From the NCBI GenBank assembly GCA_049601975.1, contig JBMYRC010000038.1, positions 1 to 31,763 of the forward strand: a DNA stretch of 31,763 bases. Reading direction: 5' to 3'. Below the pieces are notes generated by a model. The model saw nothing but the letters and a program-made list of their open reading frames with translations. It was not told the origin of the DNA and did no database searches. The stretch is from UBA6544 sp049601975. Its GTDB lineage: Bacteria; Pseudomonadota; Alphaproteobacteria; UBA8366. The translations under genes were made by a program, and so were the position numbers. Position 1 is the stretch's first letter; the number at the start of each line of letters is the position of its first letter. Positions 1 to 7,977 of the stretch are shown one piece after another.

Positions 1-409
1 TGCGGCTATGCAACATCGCCGTATTGCCGGAACGCGAACCGTCGAGGATCGCCGCATTGCCGTGGGTCTCGCGCACGCGCAGCAATTGCGCCGCGACCTC
101 GTCCAAGGCATCCTCCCAGGAAATACGCTCGAACTCGCCGGAGCCACGCGGGCCAATGCGGCGCATCGGATACTTCAGGCGATCCGGGTGATAGACACGC
201 TCGATTTGCCCGACACCGCGCGCACAGGCGGGCAACGGCGCCAGTTCAGGACTCCAGCGCCGGGCATCCGTTGAGATTTTGACGATCTTGTCGTCGACCA
301 CATGGGCGTTCACCACGCAACGGCCGCCACAATTGTGGCCGCACGTGCTGGTGACAACGGTTTCGCCCGGACGGCCTTCGGGCCGCGGCGCTTCATATAG
401 TGCATTCAT
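1..409 (-). CDS. Molybdopterin oxidoreductase (DMSO reductase family), N-terminal part
   Basis: The first 136 residues of a minus-strand protein that runs off the left edge of the window. Residues 23-62 hold a complete N-terminal [4Fe-4S] site, C23-x3-C27-x3-C31-x30-C62, followed by the family's usual stretch with a basic patch, a GSGEFERISWEDAL-type segment near residues 90-101 and the start of the Mo-bisPGD domain. Members of this family are cytoplasmic or periplasmic redox enzymes carrying molybdopterin guanine dinucleotide. No Tat signal is visible, so a cytoplasmic location is likely. The ATG at 409 is preceded by GAGGGA at good spacing. The gene lies 81 bases downstream of the GST gene on the same strand, so the two are probably co-transcribed. 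Substrate is unknown. It is related to, but clearly different from, the enzyme at 1276-3294. Confidence 0.85.
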   Translation of the reverse strand, partial: MNALYEAPRPEGRPGETVVTSTCGHNCGGRCVVNAHVVDDKIVKISTDARRWSPELAPLPACARGVGQIERVYHPDRLKYPMRRIGPRGSGEFERISWEDALDEVAAQLLRVRETHGNAAILDGSRSGNTAMLHSR

Positions 410-490
410 CGAACTGTCCCTCGAATTCCCTTTTGGCCGATTTGGGTCGGCGATGGGCATCACACCACAAATAAACGCCGCGACGCTAAC

Positions 491-1093
491 CTAAAAAACG
501 ACTTTGGTTTCGGCCACGGCCGGACGATCTTCCATCTTTTTGTACCAAGCAGCCAATTTCGGGCATCCATCCCGCCAGCCATCGTCAGGGTGGCGCCAAT
601 CCGCGTAACCCAGTGCGGCCACGACCGACATCAACCCCATGTGGAAGTCGTCACCGAACGAATCGACCATACCTTCCAAGCTGTCATAGGAACGCGCCGC
701 ACGGCCCGCTTCCTTGTCGATCACGCCTTGGGATTTCTCGCCATCCTCACGGCGCTTCTCGTGCGACCGCGCGAATTGGGAGTCCATCAGCAACGAGGCG
801 ATTCCCTCGATCACCATTGCCTGCTCCCGTGCGGCTGAGTCTTTGGGATACAATTTCCCGCCAGAGATATCGTCGAGATAATGGCATATGACCAACGTCT
901 CGCTGATATAGGTGCCGCTATCGGTAACCAATCCCGGCACCTTTGCCCCCGGCCCGAAGCCCAGGATCATGTCCATGTTGTCGGGCATCGGAGAGACGTC
1001 GACTTCTTCAACTTTATCCATCAAACCGGCTTCGCGGATGGCCATGCGAGGCCGACGGGCATAAGGGGAATTGCCGGAGCAAATTAATTTCAT
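491..1093 (-). CDS. Glutathione S-transferase family protein
   Basis: A 200-residue protein of normal GST length. The N-terminal thioredoxin fold shows an S9-P10-Y11-x-R start to helix 1, the cis-proline motif K51-V52-P53 and the glutathione-contact pair E65-T66. The C-terminal half is the helical GST domain. The likely catalytic residue is in the S9-P10 segment, but the class cannot be fixed by eye. GSTs of this kind conjugate or dehalogenate small electrophiles, or isomerise ring-cleavage products, in the cytoplasm. AAGGA lies upstream of the ATG at 1093. It sits between two molybdoenzyme genes and reads in the same direction as the partial one at 1-409, which suggests a shared transcript and perhaps a shared substrate class. 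Confidence 0.88.
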   Translation of the reverse strand: MKLICSGNSPYARRPRMAIREAGLMDKVEEVDVSPMPDNMDMILGFGPGAKVPGLVTDSGTYISETLVICHYLDDISGGKLYPKDSAAREQAMVIEGIASLLMDSQFARSHEKRREDGEKSQGVIDKEAGRAARSYDSLEGMVDSFGDDFHMGLMSVVAALGYADWRHPDDGWRDGCPKLAAWYKKMEDRPAVAETKVVF

Positions 1094-1275
1094 AGTGGTC
1101 GTTCCTTAGAATTAAAGGCTGAGCGTCGCAAGACGCGTGAATAGCTGATAGGAAGATAGGTCGAAAACCCGTATTGGACCAAGGCCATTCCAGCTTATTG
1201 GCTCTTCCAGGCTCTGATGCGGTTGTATTATCGATAGGCTCACTTTACCGCCGTCGAACCGGAGCGCCCTAAACC
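1094..1275. promoter_or_regulatory. Divergent intergenic region between GST and molybdoenzyme genes
   Basis: These 182 bases separate two divergently transcribed genes and must carry the promoters of both. I see the GST ribosome site (AAGGA on the minus strand close to 1093) and a GGAG about eleven bases before the plus-strand ATG at 1276. I could not assign convincing -35/-10 boxes or an operator palindrome by eye. Confidence 0.4.
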
Positions 1276-3294
1276 ATGACCGAGACCTCAATTCTAACCA
1301 CCTGCCCGCGCGATTGTTATGACAGCTGCGGTATTCGTGTCGTCGTGAAAGATGGCACCATCGATCGGGTGACCGGCGACCCGGATCATCCGGCGAATAG
1401 GGGATCGCTCTGCGGTAAATGTACTCTCGCTTATAATGGTGTGTGGCGTGATCCAAAGGCGCGGCTGCAGAAGCCGCTGAAACGCACGGGACCGAAAGGC
1501 TCGGGTACGTTCGAGGAAATATCCTGGGATGAAGCGTTGTCCGACATCGCCGCGCGGCTCAACGGATTGATCGCCAAGGATCGAGCGAAAGATATTCTGA
1601 CCGCGCACTACACCGGGACGTGTTCGGTCATCGCCAATCAATTTCCGCTTCGCTTCTTCAATCATATCGGTGCGACGGAGATCGAACCGGATTCAATCTG
1701 CAATCTCTCGGGCCATGTCGCCCTGAGCTATGTGTTGGGGAACAGCGCTACCGGGTTCGACCCGCGCACCGCAACCGAGTCTCAATGCCTGATTGTTTGG
1801 GGCGGCAATCCGTCGGCAAGCGGCCCGCATGTGGACAAACACTGGTTGGCGGAATTTCCCGGGACCTTAATCGTCATCGATCCGATCCGCACACCGACCG
1901 CGGAACGTGCCGACATTCATCTGCGCCCCTTCCCTGGCACAGATTCCGCCTTGGCCTTCGGCTTGATGCATGCGCTCAAGGCGATGGGTAAGTTGGACCG
2001 GCGGTTTATTGATGCCCACACGACCGGTTTCGACGAGCTGGAACCGCTGATCGACGCTTGGCTGCCGGCACGTGCCGCCGAAGCGACCGGACTGTCCGAG
2101 GCGGATATTCAGACGGTCGCGGAAGCCTATGGTAGCGGGCCATCGATGATCTTCCTCGGCCAAGCGCTGTGCCGGGCGCCAACCGGCGGGAATGCTTTTC
2201 GTGCGGTCACGATGCTGCCGGCGGTCACCGGCAATATCGGTAATCCCGGTACCGGCGTCTGTTTCCTCAACGGCAAAGGCACGACACGGGGCCTCGACAT
2301 GGGCTATGTCGGCCAGGAGAGTTTGCGCCAAGGGGACACCACTCCCGTCAGCCACATGGACCTCTGCGCACATCTCGAAGCGGCGCCGAACGACAAGGCG
2401 TTGATCCTTTGGAATATCAATATCGCGGCCTCGAACCCGGATCAAAAGCGGCTGCTCAAGGCGTTGGAATCGGAAGAACTCTTCACAATCGTCGCCGAGC
2501 TTTTCATGACCGACAGCGCGCGCTATGCGGATTATGTGCTTCCGGCGGCAAGCTTCCTGGAATTCGATGATCTGGTCGGCTCTTATTTTCATCTGAACTT
2601 GGGCCCGCAATCCAAAGCGGCGGAGCCCATCGGCGAGGCGCTCCCAAACCAGGATATTTTCCGCCGCTTGTCCGAAGCCATGGGACTGACCGAACCCGCA
2701 CTTTTTGAGGACGACGCATCGATCCTGGCAAACCTCTTGAAGCCGCACGATTTGAGTTTCGATGAATTGAAAGCAGCGGGAAATTTCTATCCCTCCGTAG
2801 ACCCGGTGATCTTATGGGAAGATCACGCCTATCCGACACCATCAGGGAAGATCGAGATCGCCAGCGCGGCGGCAGAAGCGGACGGACATCCACGCACACC
2901 CCTGCCGGACCCTTTGGCGCGACCGGCGGCAGGAAATCTGCGACTGCTGACGCCGGCGGATGAATGGCACATGAACTCCTCCTACGACAACGAGCCTCGC
3001 ATCTTTGAGCGCACTGAGCATGAGACACTGACCCTCCATCCAGATGATGCGCACTCCCGCTATTTGGCCGACGGCGCGACCGCACGGGTATGGAACGAGG
3101 CGGGCGAACTCTCCATGCGGATCGCGATCAGTGACAAGACGCCGCCCGGTGTCGGCTGGGCGCCCAAAGGCCGGTGGCCGGGCAAAAGTCCGAGCGGTCT
3201 CAACATCAATGCGCTCAACCCGGGGCTTCGCAGCGACATGGGCGACAGCACCGCCTTGCATGGTGTCGAGGTACAGGTCGAAGCAGACGGGTGA
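1276..3294 (+). CDS. Molybdopterin-dependent oxidoreductase (DMSO reductase family)
   Basis: A complete 672-residue enzyme. The N-terminus has the [4Fe-4S] motif C10-x3-C14-x3-C18-x27-C46 and then the Mo-bisPGD binding core, including the conserved ...WGGNP... segment near residue 176. The last 120 or so residues form the molydopterin dinucleotide-binding domain, with a run of the L-x-P-x-D-A and GVGWAPKG type. No Tat signal or membrane segment is present, so it is probably a soluble cytoplasmic enzyme. It resembles the formate dehydrogenase/thiosulfate-reductase-like group without being assignable to a substrate; I did not identify the Mo ligand with confidence. No electron-transfer subunit gene is adjacent. 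Downstream are the AhpD-fold genes, 56 bases away on the same strand. Confidence 0.88.
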   Translation: MTETSILTTCPRDCYDSCGIRVVVKDGTIDRVTGDPDHPANRGSLCGKCTLAYNGVWRDPKARLQKPLKRTGPKGSGTFEEISWDEALSDIAARLNGLIAKDRAKDILTAHYTGTCSVIANQFPLRFFNHIGATEIEPDSICNLSGHVALSYVLGNSATGFDPRTATESQCLIVWGGNPSASGPHVDKHWLAEFPGTLIVIDPIRTPTAERADIHLRPFPGTDSALAFGLMHALKAMGKLDRRFIDAHTTGFDELEPLIDAWLPARAAEATGLSEADIQTVAEAYGSGPSMIFLGQALCRAPTGGNAFRAVTMLPAVTGNIGNPGTGVCFLNGKGTTRGLDMGYVGQESLRQGDTTPVSHMDLCAHLEAAPNDKALILWNINIAASNPDQKRLLKALESEELFTIVAELFMTDSARYADYVLPAASFLEFDDLVGSYFHLNLGPQSKAAEPIGEALPNQDIFRRLSEAMGLTEPALFEDDASILANLLKPHDLSFDELKAAGNFYPSVDPVILWEDHAYPTPSGKIEIASAAAEADGHPRTPLPDPLARPAAGNLRLLTPADEWHMNSSYDNEPRIFERTEHETLTLHPDDAHSRYLADGATARVWNEAGELSMRIAISDKTPPGVGWAPKGRWPGKSPSGLNINALNPGLRSDMGDSTALHGVEVQVEADG

Positions 3295-3304
3295 TTTTGT
3301 GATC

Positions 3305-3350
3305 GGCGGTTCTATCTTCTCCTACTGAAACAGTCAGAGAGTAAACCGCC
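3305..3350. repeat. Inverted repeat ending at the AhpD-like start codon
   Basis: GGCGGTT at 3305-3311 is exactly complementary to AACCGCC at 3344-3350, which abuts the ATG at 3351. Inside the loop is a small ACTG-AAA-CAGT stem at 3324-3334. The purine stretch at 3336-3340 is the likely ribosome site and lies inside the loop. In mRNA this could fold into a structure around the start region. It may be chance: the stem is only seven pairs and the loop 32 bases. Confidence 0.3.
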
Positions 3351-3905
3351 ATGCCATTTTTCAAATCCCATCCGGAGACCGCCGGACCCGCCAATGTCTT
3401 TACCGCCTATCCGGACATCTACCGTCTATGGTCGGAGATGAGCCAAGAGCTGATGAACGGCCCCTCGCCGCTCACCTCGGGCGAGCGCGAGATGATCGCC
3501 TCTTTCGTCGTCGGCGTCGCCGGCTGCAACTTCGCCTATGTCGCCCATTCTGAAGCCGCCTATGCGCACGGCGTAAAAGACGGTTTGATCGAAGAACTGC
3601 TGGAAAATATCGACTCCGCCGATATCGACGATAAGCTGAAGCCGCTGTTCAAGTTCGTGCGTAAACTGACCCTAACCCCCGGCGAGATGACGCAGGCGGA
3701 CGCCGACGCCGTCTTCGATGCGGGCTGGGATGAAAAAGGCCTGCACGACGCCATCGCCGTCACCGCACGGATGTGCTTCATGCAACGGATCGTCGAGGGT
3801 CACGGCTTCACGCCGATGACGCGGGACGTAGCCCGCGAGAACGCAAAGAAGCGCGCCGATCTTGGGTATGTTAATCTCTATCCGGAGTTTCAAAAGAAAG
3901 CCTAA
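3351..3905 (+). CDS. AhpD-fold (carboxymuconolactone decarboxylase/peroxidase-related) protein
   Basis: A 184-residue protein of the AhpD-like alkylhydroperoxidase fold. The family signature E-x11-C-x2-C-x3-H can be placed on E47, C59, A62 and H66: the first Cys and the His are kept, while the second Cys is alanine (C59-N-F-A62-Y-V-A-H66). In AhpD the two Cys form the redox disulfide, so a standard disulfide-based peroxidase cycle is unlikely unless another Cys substitutes (C at about residue 141 is available). The second half repeats the helical hairpin. It follows the molybdoenzyme gene by 56 bases and precedes a second protein of the same fold by 18 bases, so these probably form one operon. 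Confidence 0.85.
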   Translation: MPFFKSHPETAGPANVFTAYPDIYRLWSEMSQELMNGPSPLTSGEREMIASFVVGVAGCNFAYVAHSEAAYAHGVKDGLIEELLENIDSADIDDKLKPLFKFVRKLTLTPGEMTQADADAVFDAGWDEKGLHDAIAVTARMCFMQRIVEGHGFTPMTRDVARENAKKRADLGYVNLYPEFQKKA

Positions 3906-3923
3906 GGGCAAAGGGAAAAATTC

Positions 3924-4334
3924 ATGGCCGATGACGTCGCGGAAGAATTCAAGAACGAAATTCTCGGTGTTCTGCATCCCGGCCATGAGGCGGTGATGGA
4001 GCTCGACCCCGAATACTTTTCGGCGCTGAAGAATTATTACTCCACCTGGACCATTTCGCGAAAAGAGTCGGCGATCTTCCGCGCGACGAAAGAATTCGTT
4101 ATCACGGGCATCCTGCTGACCCAGGGCAAAATGAACGGCGCACGGGTCCATATCCGTCGGGGCCTCTTAGCGGGCGCCACGCCCCGCGAAACGTTCGAGG
4201 CAATCACAGCCGCCGCAATCCCCGGCGGCGTGCCTGTCGTTTGGCACGGCGCAGCTATGCTGAAGGAAGAAATGGAAGACCTGGGCATCGCTTATGATGA
4301 ACGTTACGACGGTCCGGAAAGCCTTTCCGGTTGA
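3924..4334 (+). CDS. Carboxymuconolactone decarboxylase family protein without cysteines
   Basis: A 136-residue protein with the CMD-domain pattern: the helix with R74-V-H76-x3-G, then L-A-G-A-T-P-x-E near residues 81-88 and a last helix rich in Ala/Gly. It contains no Cys at all; the positions matching the AhpD Cys pair, seven and four residues before H76, are K69 and G72. It is therefore closer to the true decarboxylase side of the superfamily (gamma-carboxymuconolactone decarboxylase uses no Cys pair) than to AhpD, but the substrate is unknown. An AGGGAAA ribosome site precedes the ATG. It is the last gene of the 1276-4334 plus-strand run and converges on the dioxygenase gene 31 bases away. 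Confidence 0.82.
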   Translation: MADDVAEEFKNEILGVLHPGHEAVMELDPEYFSALKNYYSTWTISRKESAIFRATKEFVITGILLTQGKMNGARVHIRRGLLAGATPRETFEAITAAAIPGGVPVVWHGAAMLKEEMEDLGIAYDERYDGPESLSG

Positions 4335-4365
4335 CCGAGTAGCGCAACTTCTCCTGACAATTCAG

Positions 4366-5223
4366 CTATTCCGGCTTGGTGCCGACAATTTGTGTGCGTT
4401 GCATGTGACGGCGGAGCGACGGGTCGAAGGCGTCGCGGCGGTGCATGACGCAGCGGTTGTCCCACATGATCATATCGCCGTTGCGCCATTCGTGCGTCCA
4501 TTTGAAGGTATCACTGGTAGCGTGATCCCAAATGACATTGAGCAATTCCTCGCTCTCATCGACCTCCATCCCAACGATCCACGCATCGAGACGCCGTCCC
4601 AAGAACAAACATTTTCGCCCTGTCTCCGGATGGGTGCGCACCAATGGGTGACGGGCCCCCGGTGATTTCGTCGGATCGCCAGTCTCCGCATAAGGATAGG
4701 GGCGTCCGGAGGAATCGAAATTGGCGCTATGGTTACAGAGACGCCCCTCGATCCGCTCTTTCACATCGTCCGCCAGGGTCTCGTATGCGCGATAAAGATT
4801 GAGGAACGACGTCGCGCCCGATCCGTCCTCGGGCACTTCGATAGCGCGCAAGAGGCCGCCTGCGGGGGGTACTTCGAAGAACGAGGAATCCGTGTGCCAC
4901 TTCACATCCGCCGTCCCCAATGCGCCGATCGGTTTCCCGTCCACTTCAATATTCGAGACCACCGCGATTTCCGGTGGAACGCCTTCGAACTCGCCGCGCT
5001 TACCGGTCACCGGGCTTGGCGGCGACATCGCCAATTCACCGAAGTGCCGCGAGAAAGCCATGTGATCGTCGAGACTCACATCAACCTGGCCACGTACCGC
5101 GAGGACGAGATGATCGTTCCAGGCCTGCCGGATCGTCGCGACTTCCGCAGCGCTCAAGGGTTCGCGCATATCGATTCCGCGCACCTCAGCCCCAAGCGGG
5201 CCACCACTAGCAATGATTTCCAT
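4366..5223 (-). CDS. TauD/TfdA family Fe(II)/2-oxoglutarate dioxygenase
   Basis: A 285-residue enzyme, the usual TauD length. The iron facial triad is visible as H110-x-D112 and H261, and the 2-oxoglutarate-binding arginine as R272 or R276 (R-x3-R near the C-terminus). The conserved N-terminal G-A-E-V-x-G-I-D segment is at residues 11-18. The family couples 2-oxoglutarate decarboxylation to hydroxylation of an organic acid, often releasing sulfite (taurine), a phenol (2,4-D) or an amine. Side-chain substrate cannot be told by eye. A perfect AGGAGG (plus-strand CCTCCT at 5234-5239) lies ten bases before the ATG. It is transcribed away from the acyl-CoA ligase operon and shares its upstream region. 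Confidence 0.92.
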   Translation of the reverse strand: MEIIASGGPLGAEVRGIDMREPLSAAEVATIRQAWNDHLVLAVRGQVDVSLDDHMAFSRHFGELAMSPPSPVTGKRGEFEGVPPEIAVVSNIEVDGKPIGALGTADVKWHTDSSFFEVPPAGGLLRAIEVPEDGSGATSFLNLYRAYETLADDVKERIEGRLCNHSANFDSSGRPYPYAETGDPTKSPGARHPLVRTHPETGRKCLFLGRRLDAWIVGMEVDESEELLNVIWDHATSDTFKWTHEWRNGDMIMWDNRCVMHRRDAFDPSLRRHMQRTQIVGTKPE

Positions 5224-5313
5224 GGGTTCCGGTCCTCCTGAACGCTAATATAGAACGATATTAACCGGTGAGAATTGATCACCCCTTTCAGACACCTAAG
5301 CTTAATCACCAAT

Positions 5314-6960
5314 ATGTTGCCAAAACCCACTTCAGAACGCGCGACCACTCATTACGGTGACGGTCATTGGCGCGCCGAGACAATTTACGATCTGGCCGCC
5401 GCGCGCGCGCAGGTCACGCCCGACGCTTGGGCCGTCCGCGACCGAATACGGCGCCTCACCTACCGGGAATTCGTCGAAGCCGCAGATGCGCTCGCCGCCG
5501 ATTTAGCGGGACATGGATTACAGCCGGGCGAGCGGGTCGGGATTTGGCTACCGAGCCGAGTTGAGGGCGCCATCGCCGTCTTGGCGTGTTCGCGAAACGG
5601 CTATATCTGTTCGCCGGGATTACAGCGCGACCACACGGTCGAACAAGTCTTGGATCTGTTACGCCGTATGTCGGCCTCGGCACTGATCCTGCAACCAAAC
5701 TACGGTGCCGACGCGGATCGACGCGATATCGCGCCCGGACTCAAGGCGCTGGGATATCTGCGACAAGTCTACACTCTTCCGCCCATTGACGCCTGCGCCG
5801 GGCCAGTGTTCTTCGGATTGGCGGACAGCCCAATAACATCAACCGAACCGCTCAGCGATCCCGATACCGTCGTCTATCTTCCCTTCACGTCCGGCACGAC
5901 GGGCGAGCCGAAAGGGGTATTGCATACCGACAACACATTGCTCGCGAACGCACGGACCATCGCGGCGGATTGGCATTTCGGTCCAGCGTCCCGCATCTAC
6001 ACGATGAGCCCACTCAGTCACAATCTGGGTTTCGGTGCGTTGATCAGCGCCATTGCCGTCGGTGGTGAATTGATCGTCCATGACCTGCTCAAGGGATCGA
6101 GCCTACTCGCCAGATTGCGCGAGACCGGTGCAACATTTCTTTTCGGCGTACCAACCCACGCCATTGACCTGTTGTCGGAACTGCGCGCGGGCGACGATGC
6201 AGGCTTGCCGTTGTTAAAGGGTTTCCGAATCTCCGGCGCCGCCGTCCCCGATGCTGTCTGCACCGAATTGCTTGACCATGGCATCACGCCGCAAAGCGGC
6301 TATGGGATGACGGAGGCCTGCTCGCATCACTACACCCTGCCGGACGATCCGCCGGACCGGATCACCGGGACATCGGGCACTGCCTGCGATGGATATGAAA
6401 TCCGCATCTGGTCGCAGGAAGATCAGAACAAGGAAGCCAAGGTCGGAGAAATCGGCCAGATCGGCGGCCGGGGCGCGAGCTTGATGCTGGGGTATTTCGA
6501 GGACGAGGAAAGCACGACAGCCTCCTTCAACAGCCACGGATATTTCATGACCGGCGATCTGGGGTCGCTCGACGCGGACGGATATCTGCGCATCACCGGG
6601 CGCAAGAAAGACGTCATCATCCGCGGCGGGCACAATATTTATCCGGCCAAAATCGAAGCGCTGGCCATGCGCCATGGTGCGGTCGAACGCGCCGCCGCCG
6701 TCCCGGTCCCAGACGAGCGGCTCGGCGAACGGGTCTGCATTGCGGTGACCCTGCGCCCCGACGCGGCGTTGATCCCGGCGGATCTGTTGGCGCACCTCGA
6801 CGCCGAAGGTCTGTCGAAGTACGACATGCCGGAATTCTTCGTCGAACTCGATCATATGCCGCTCACCTCGAACGGTAAGATATTGAAACGCGAACTGAAC
6901 GACTGGATCGACCGGCACGACGTCGACCCGAAACCGGTTCGCTGGCAAACCCCAAGCTGA
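5314..6960 (+). CDS. AMP-dependent acyl-CoA synthetase (cyclohexanecarboxylate-CoA ligase-like)
   Basis: A 548-residue ANL-superfamily ligase that activates a carboxylic acid to its CoA thioester through an acyl-adenylate. The phosphate loop F-T-S-G-T-T-G-E-P-K-G is near residue 192, the A5 motif G-Y-G-M-T-E follows, then the T-G-D-L adenylate-binding motif, the G-R-K-K-D hinge with I-R-G-G-H-N-I-Y-P, and the catalytic C-terminal Lys in S-N-G-K-I-L-K. I chose the ATG at 5314; an in-frame TTG at 5275 would add 13 residues but its purine-rich GGTGAG is only two bases away, too close for a normal ribosome site. Neither start has a strong site. First gene of an operon with the MDR protein 21 bases downstream. 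Confidence 0.9.
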   Translation: MLPKPTSERATTHYGDGHWRAETIYDLAAARAQVTPDAWAVRDRIRRLTYREFVEAADALAADLAGHGLQPGERVGIWLPSRVEGAIAVLACSRNGYICSPGLQRDHTVEQVLDLLRRMSASALILQPNYGADADRRDIAPGLKALGYLRQVYTLPPIDACAGPVFFGLADSPITSTEPLSDPDTVVYLPFTSGTTGEPKGVLHTDNTLLANARTIAADWHFGPASRIYTMSPLSHNLGFGALISAIAVGGELIVHDLLKGSSLLARLRETGATFLFGVPTHAIDLLSELRAGDDAGLPLLKGFRISGAAVPDAVCTELLDHGITPQSGYGMTEACSHHYTLPDDPPDRITGTSGTACDGYEIRIWSQEDQNKEAKVGEIGQIGGRGASLMLGYFEDEESTTASFNSHGYFMTGDLGSLDADGYLRITGRKKDVIIRGGHNIYPAKIEALAMRHGAVERAAAVPVPDERLGERVCIAVTLRPDAALIPADLLAHLDAEGLSKYDMPEFFVELDHMPLTSNGKILKRELNDWIDRHDVDPKPVRWQTPS

Positions 6961-6981
6961 CCTTTGGAAAAGGATCGTTGA

Positions 6982-7977
6982 ATGCGCGCCGTCGTCCTGA
7001 AAGCTTTCGGAGACCCCTCCAACGCAACGGTAGAGGAGTTCCCGGACCCGGTCCTCGGACTCGAAGATATTCTGATCCAGGTGCAAGCGGTCGCGGCCAA
7101 CTTCGTTGACCTGTTGGTGATCGGCGGTAAATACCAATTCCTACCGGAACTGCCCTTCGTGCCCGGCAAGGCGGCGACCGGCATCGTTACCGAGATCGGC
7201 GCGAATGTGGATCGGTTTAAAGTCGGCGACCGCGTGCTGGCGATGTCCGAGCAAGGCGGCTATGCGCAATTGCTCTCCATCGACCAGAGCCAAGCCTATA
7301 GAATTCCCGACTCGCTTTCCTTTGTCGACGCGTCGTCGATGTCTCTGGTCTACGACACAGCATGGTTCGCAATGTTCGAGCGTGGCCGCCTGCGGGCGGG
7401 AGAGACAGCGCTCATTCTCGGCGCCAGCGGCGGGGTTGGTTATGCCTGCGTCCAACTGGCCAAGGCGAAAGGCGCGCGCGTGTTGGCGGGACTGACCACA
7501 CCTGCCAAAGCCGATCTCTTTGCGCCGGACGATATCGACGGCGTCATCGACCTTTCCGTCGACAATCTGCGCGACGGTTTGCGCGACCAGGTATACGCGG
7601 CGACCGACGGGGAGGGGGCCGATGTCATCATGGACCCGCTCGGGGACGAAATTTTCGGCGCGGCCCTACGCGCGCTCGCGTGGCGGGGCCGGTTGGTCGT
7701 CGTCGGTTTTGCCGCCGGAAACATCCCAAGCGTCAAAGCCAACTACCTTCTGCTGAAGAATATCGAGGTCAGCGGATTGCAGGTCAGCGACTATCGCAAG
7801 AAGCTCCTCGATATCATGGACGAATGTTTCGCTGACATCTTCCAGCTATATGACGAAGGCAAAATCAAACCGGCGCCGTCGGAGGTCTTCCCACTCGAAG
7901 GGTTCGCCCAAGCGCTCGACTCCATCAGCAGCCGCAAAATCAAAGGCCGCGCAATCCTGGTGCCCGATCATGGTTGA
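6982..7977 (+). CDS. NADPH:quinone oxidoreductase-like MDR enzyme
   Basis: A 331-residue medium-chain dehydrogenase/reductase of the zinc-free quinone oxidoreductase group. The N-terminal GroES-like domain has the N-F-V-D motif at 40-43 and P-F-V-P-G-K at 58-63. The Rossmann domain has the nucleotide loop L-G-A-S-G-G-V-G at residues 146-153. No structural or catalytic zinc ligands are seen. Such enzymes reduce quinones, or enoyl and acryloyl-CoA-type substrates, with NADPH in the cytosol. Placed between an acyl-CoA ligase and a GMC oxidoreductase, an enoyl-thioester reductase role is possible but is inference. Its stop overlaps the next gene's start by eight bases, so translation is probably coupled. 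Confidence 0.92.
   Translation: MRAVVLKAFGDPSNATVEEFPDPVLGLEDILIQVQAVAANFVDLLVIGGKYQFLPELPFVPGKAATGIVTEIGANVDRFKVGDRVLAMSEQGGYAQLLSIDQSQAYRIPDSLSFVDASSMSLVYDTAWFAMFERGRLRAGETALILGASGGVGYACVQLAKAKGARVLAGLTTPAKADLFAPDDIDGVIDLSVDNLRDGLRDQVYAATDGEGADVIMDPLGDEIFGAALRALAWRGRLVVVGFAAGNIPSVKANYLLLKNIEVSGLQVSDYRKKLLDIMDECFADIFQLYDEGKIKPAPSEVFPLEGFAQALDSISSRKIKGRAILVPDHG

Noticed and set aside
1867..2748. A 293-codon minus-strand open frame
   Set aside because: Antisense to the molybdoenzyme gene and without recognisable motifs.
6214..7137. A 307-codon minus-strand open frame
   Set aside because: Crosses the ligase/MDR junction on the opposite strand and looks like reverse translation of those genes.
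7850..7969. Forty-residue N-terminal extension of the first GMC protein
   Set aside because: Arg/Lys/Ser-rich and entirely within the MDR gene; the FAD motif starts right after the ATG at 7970.
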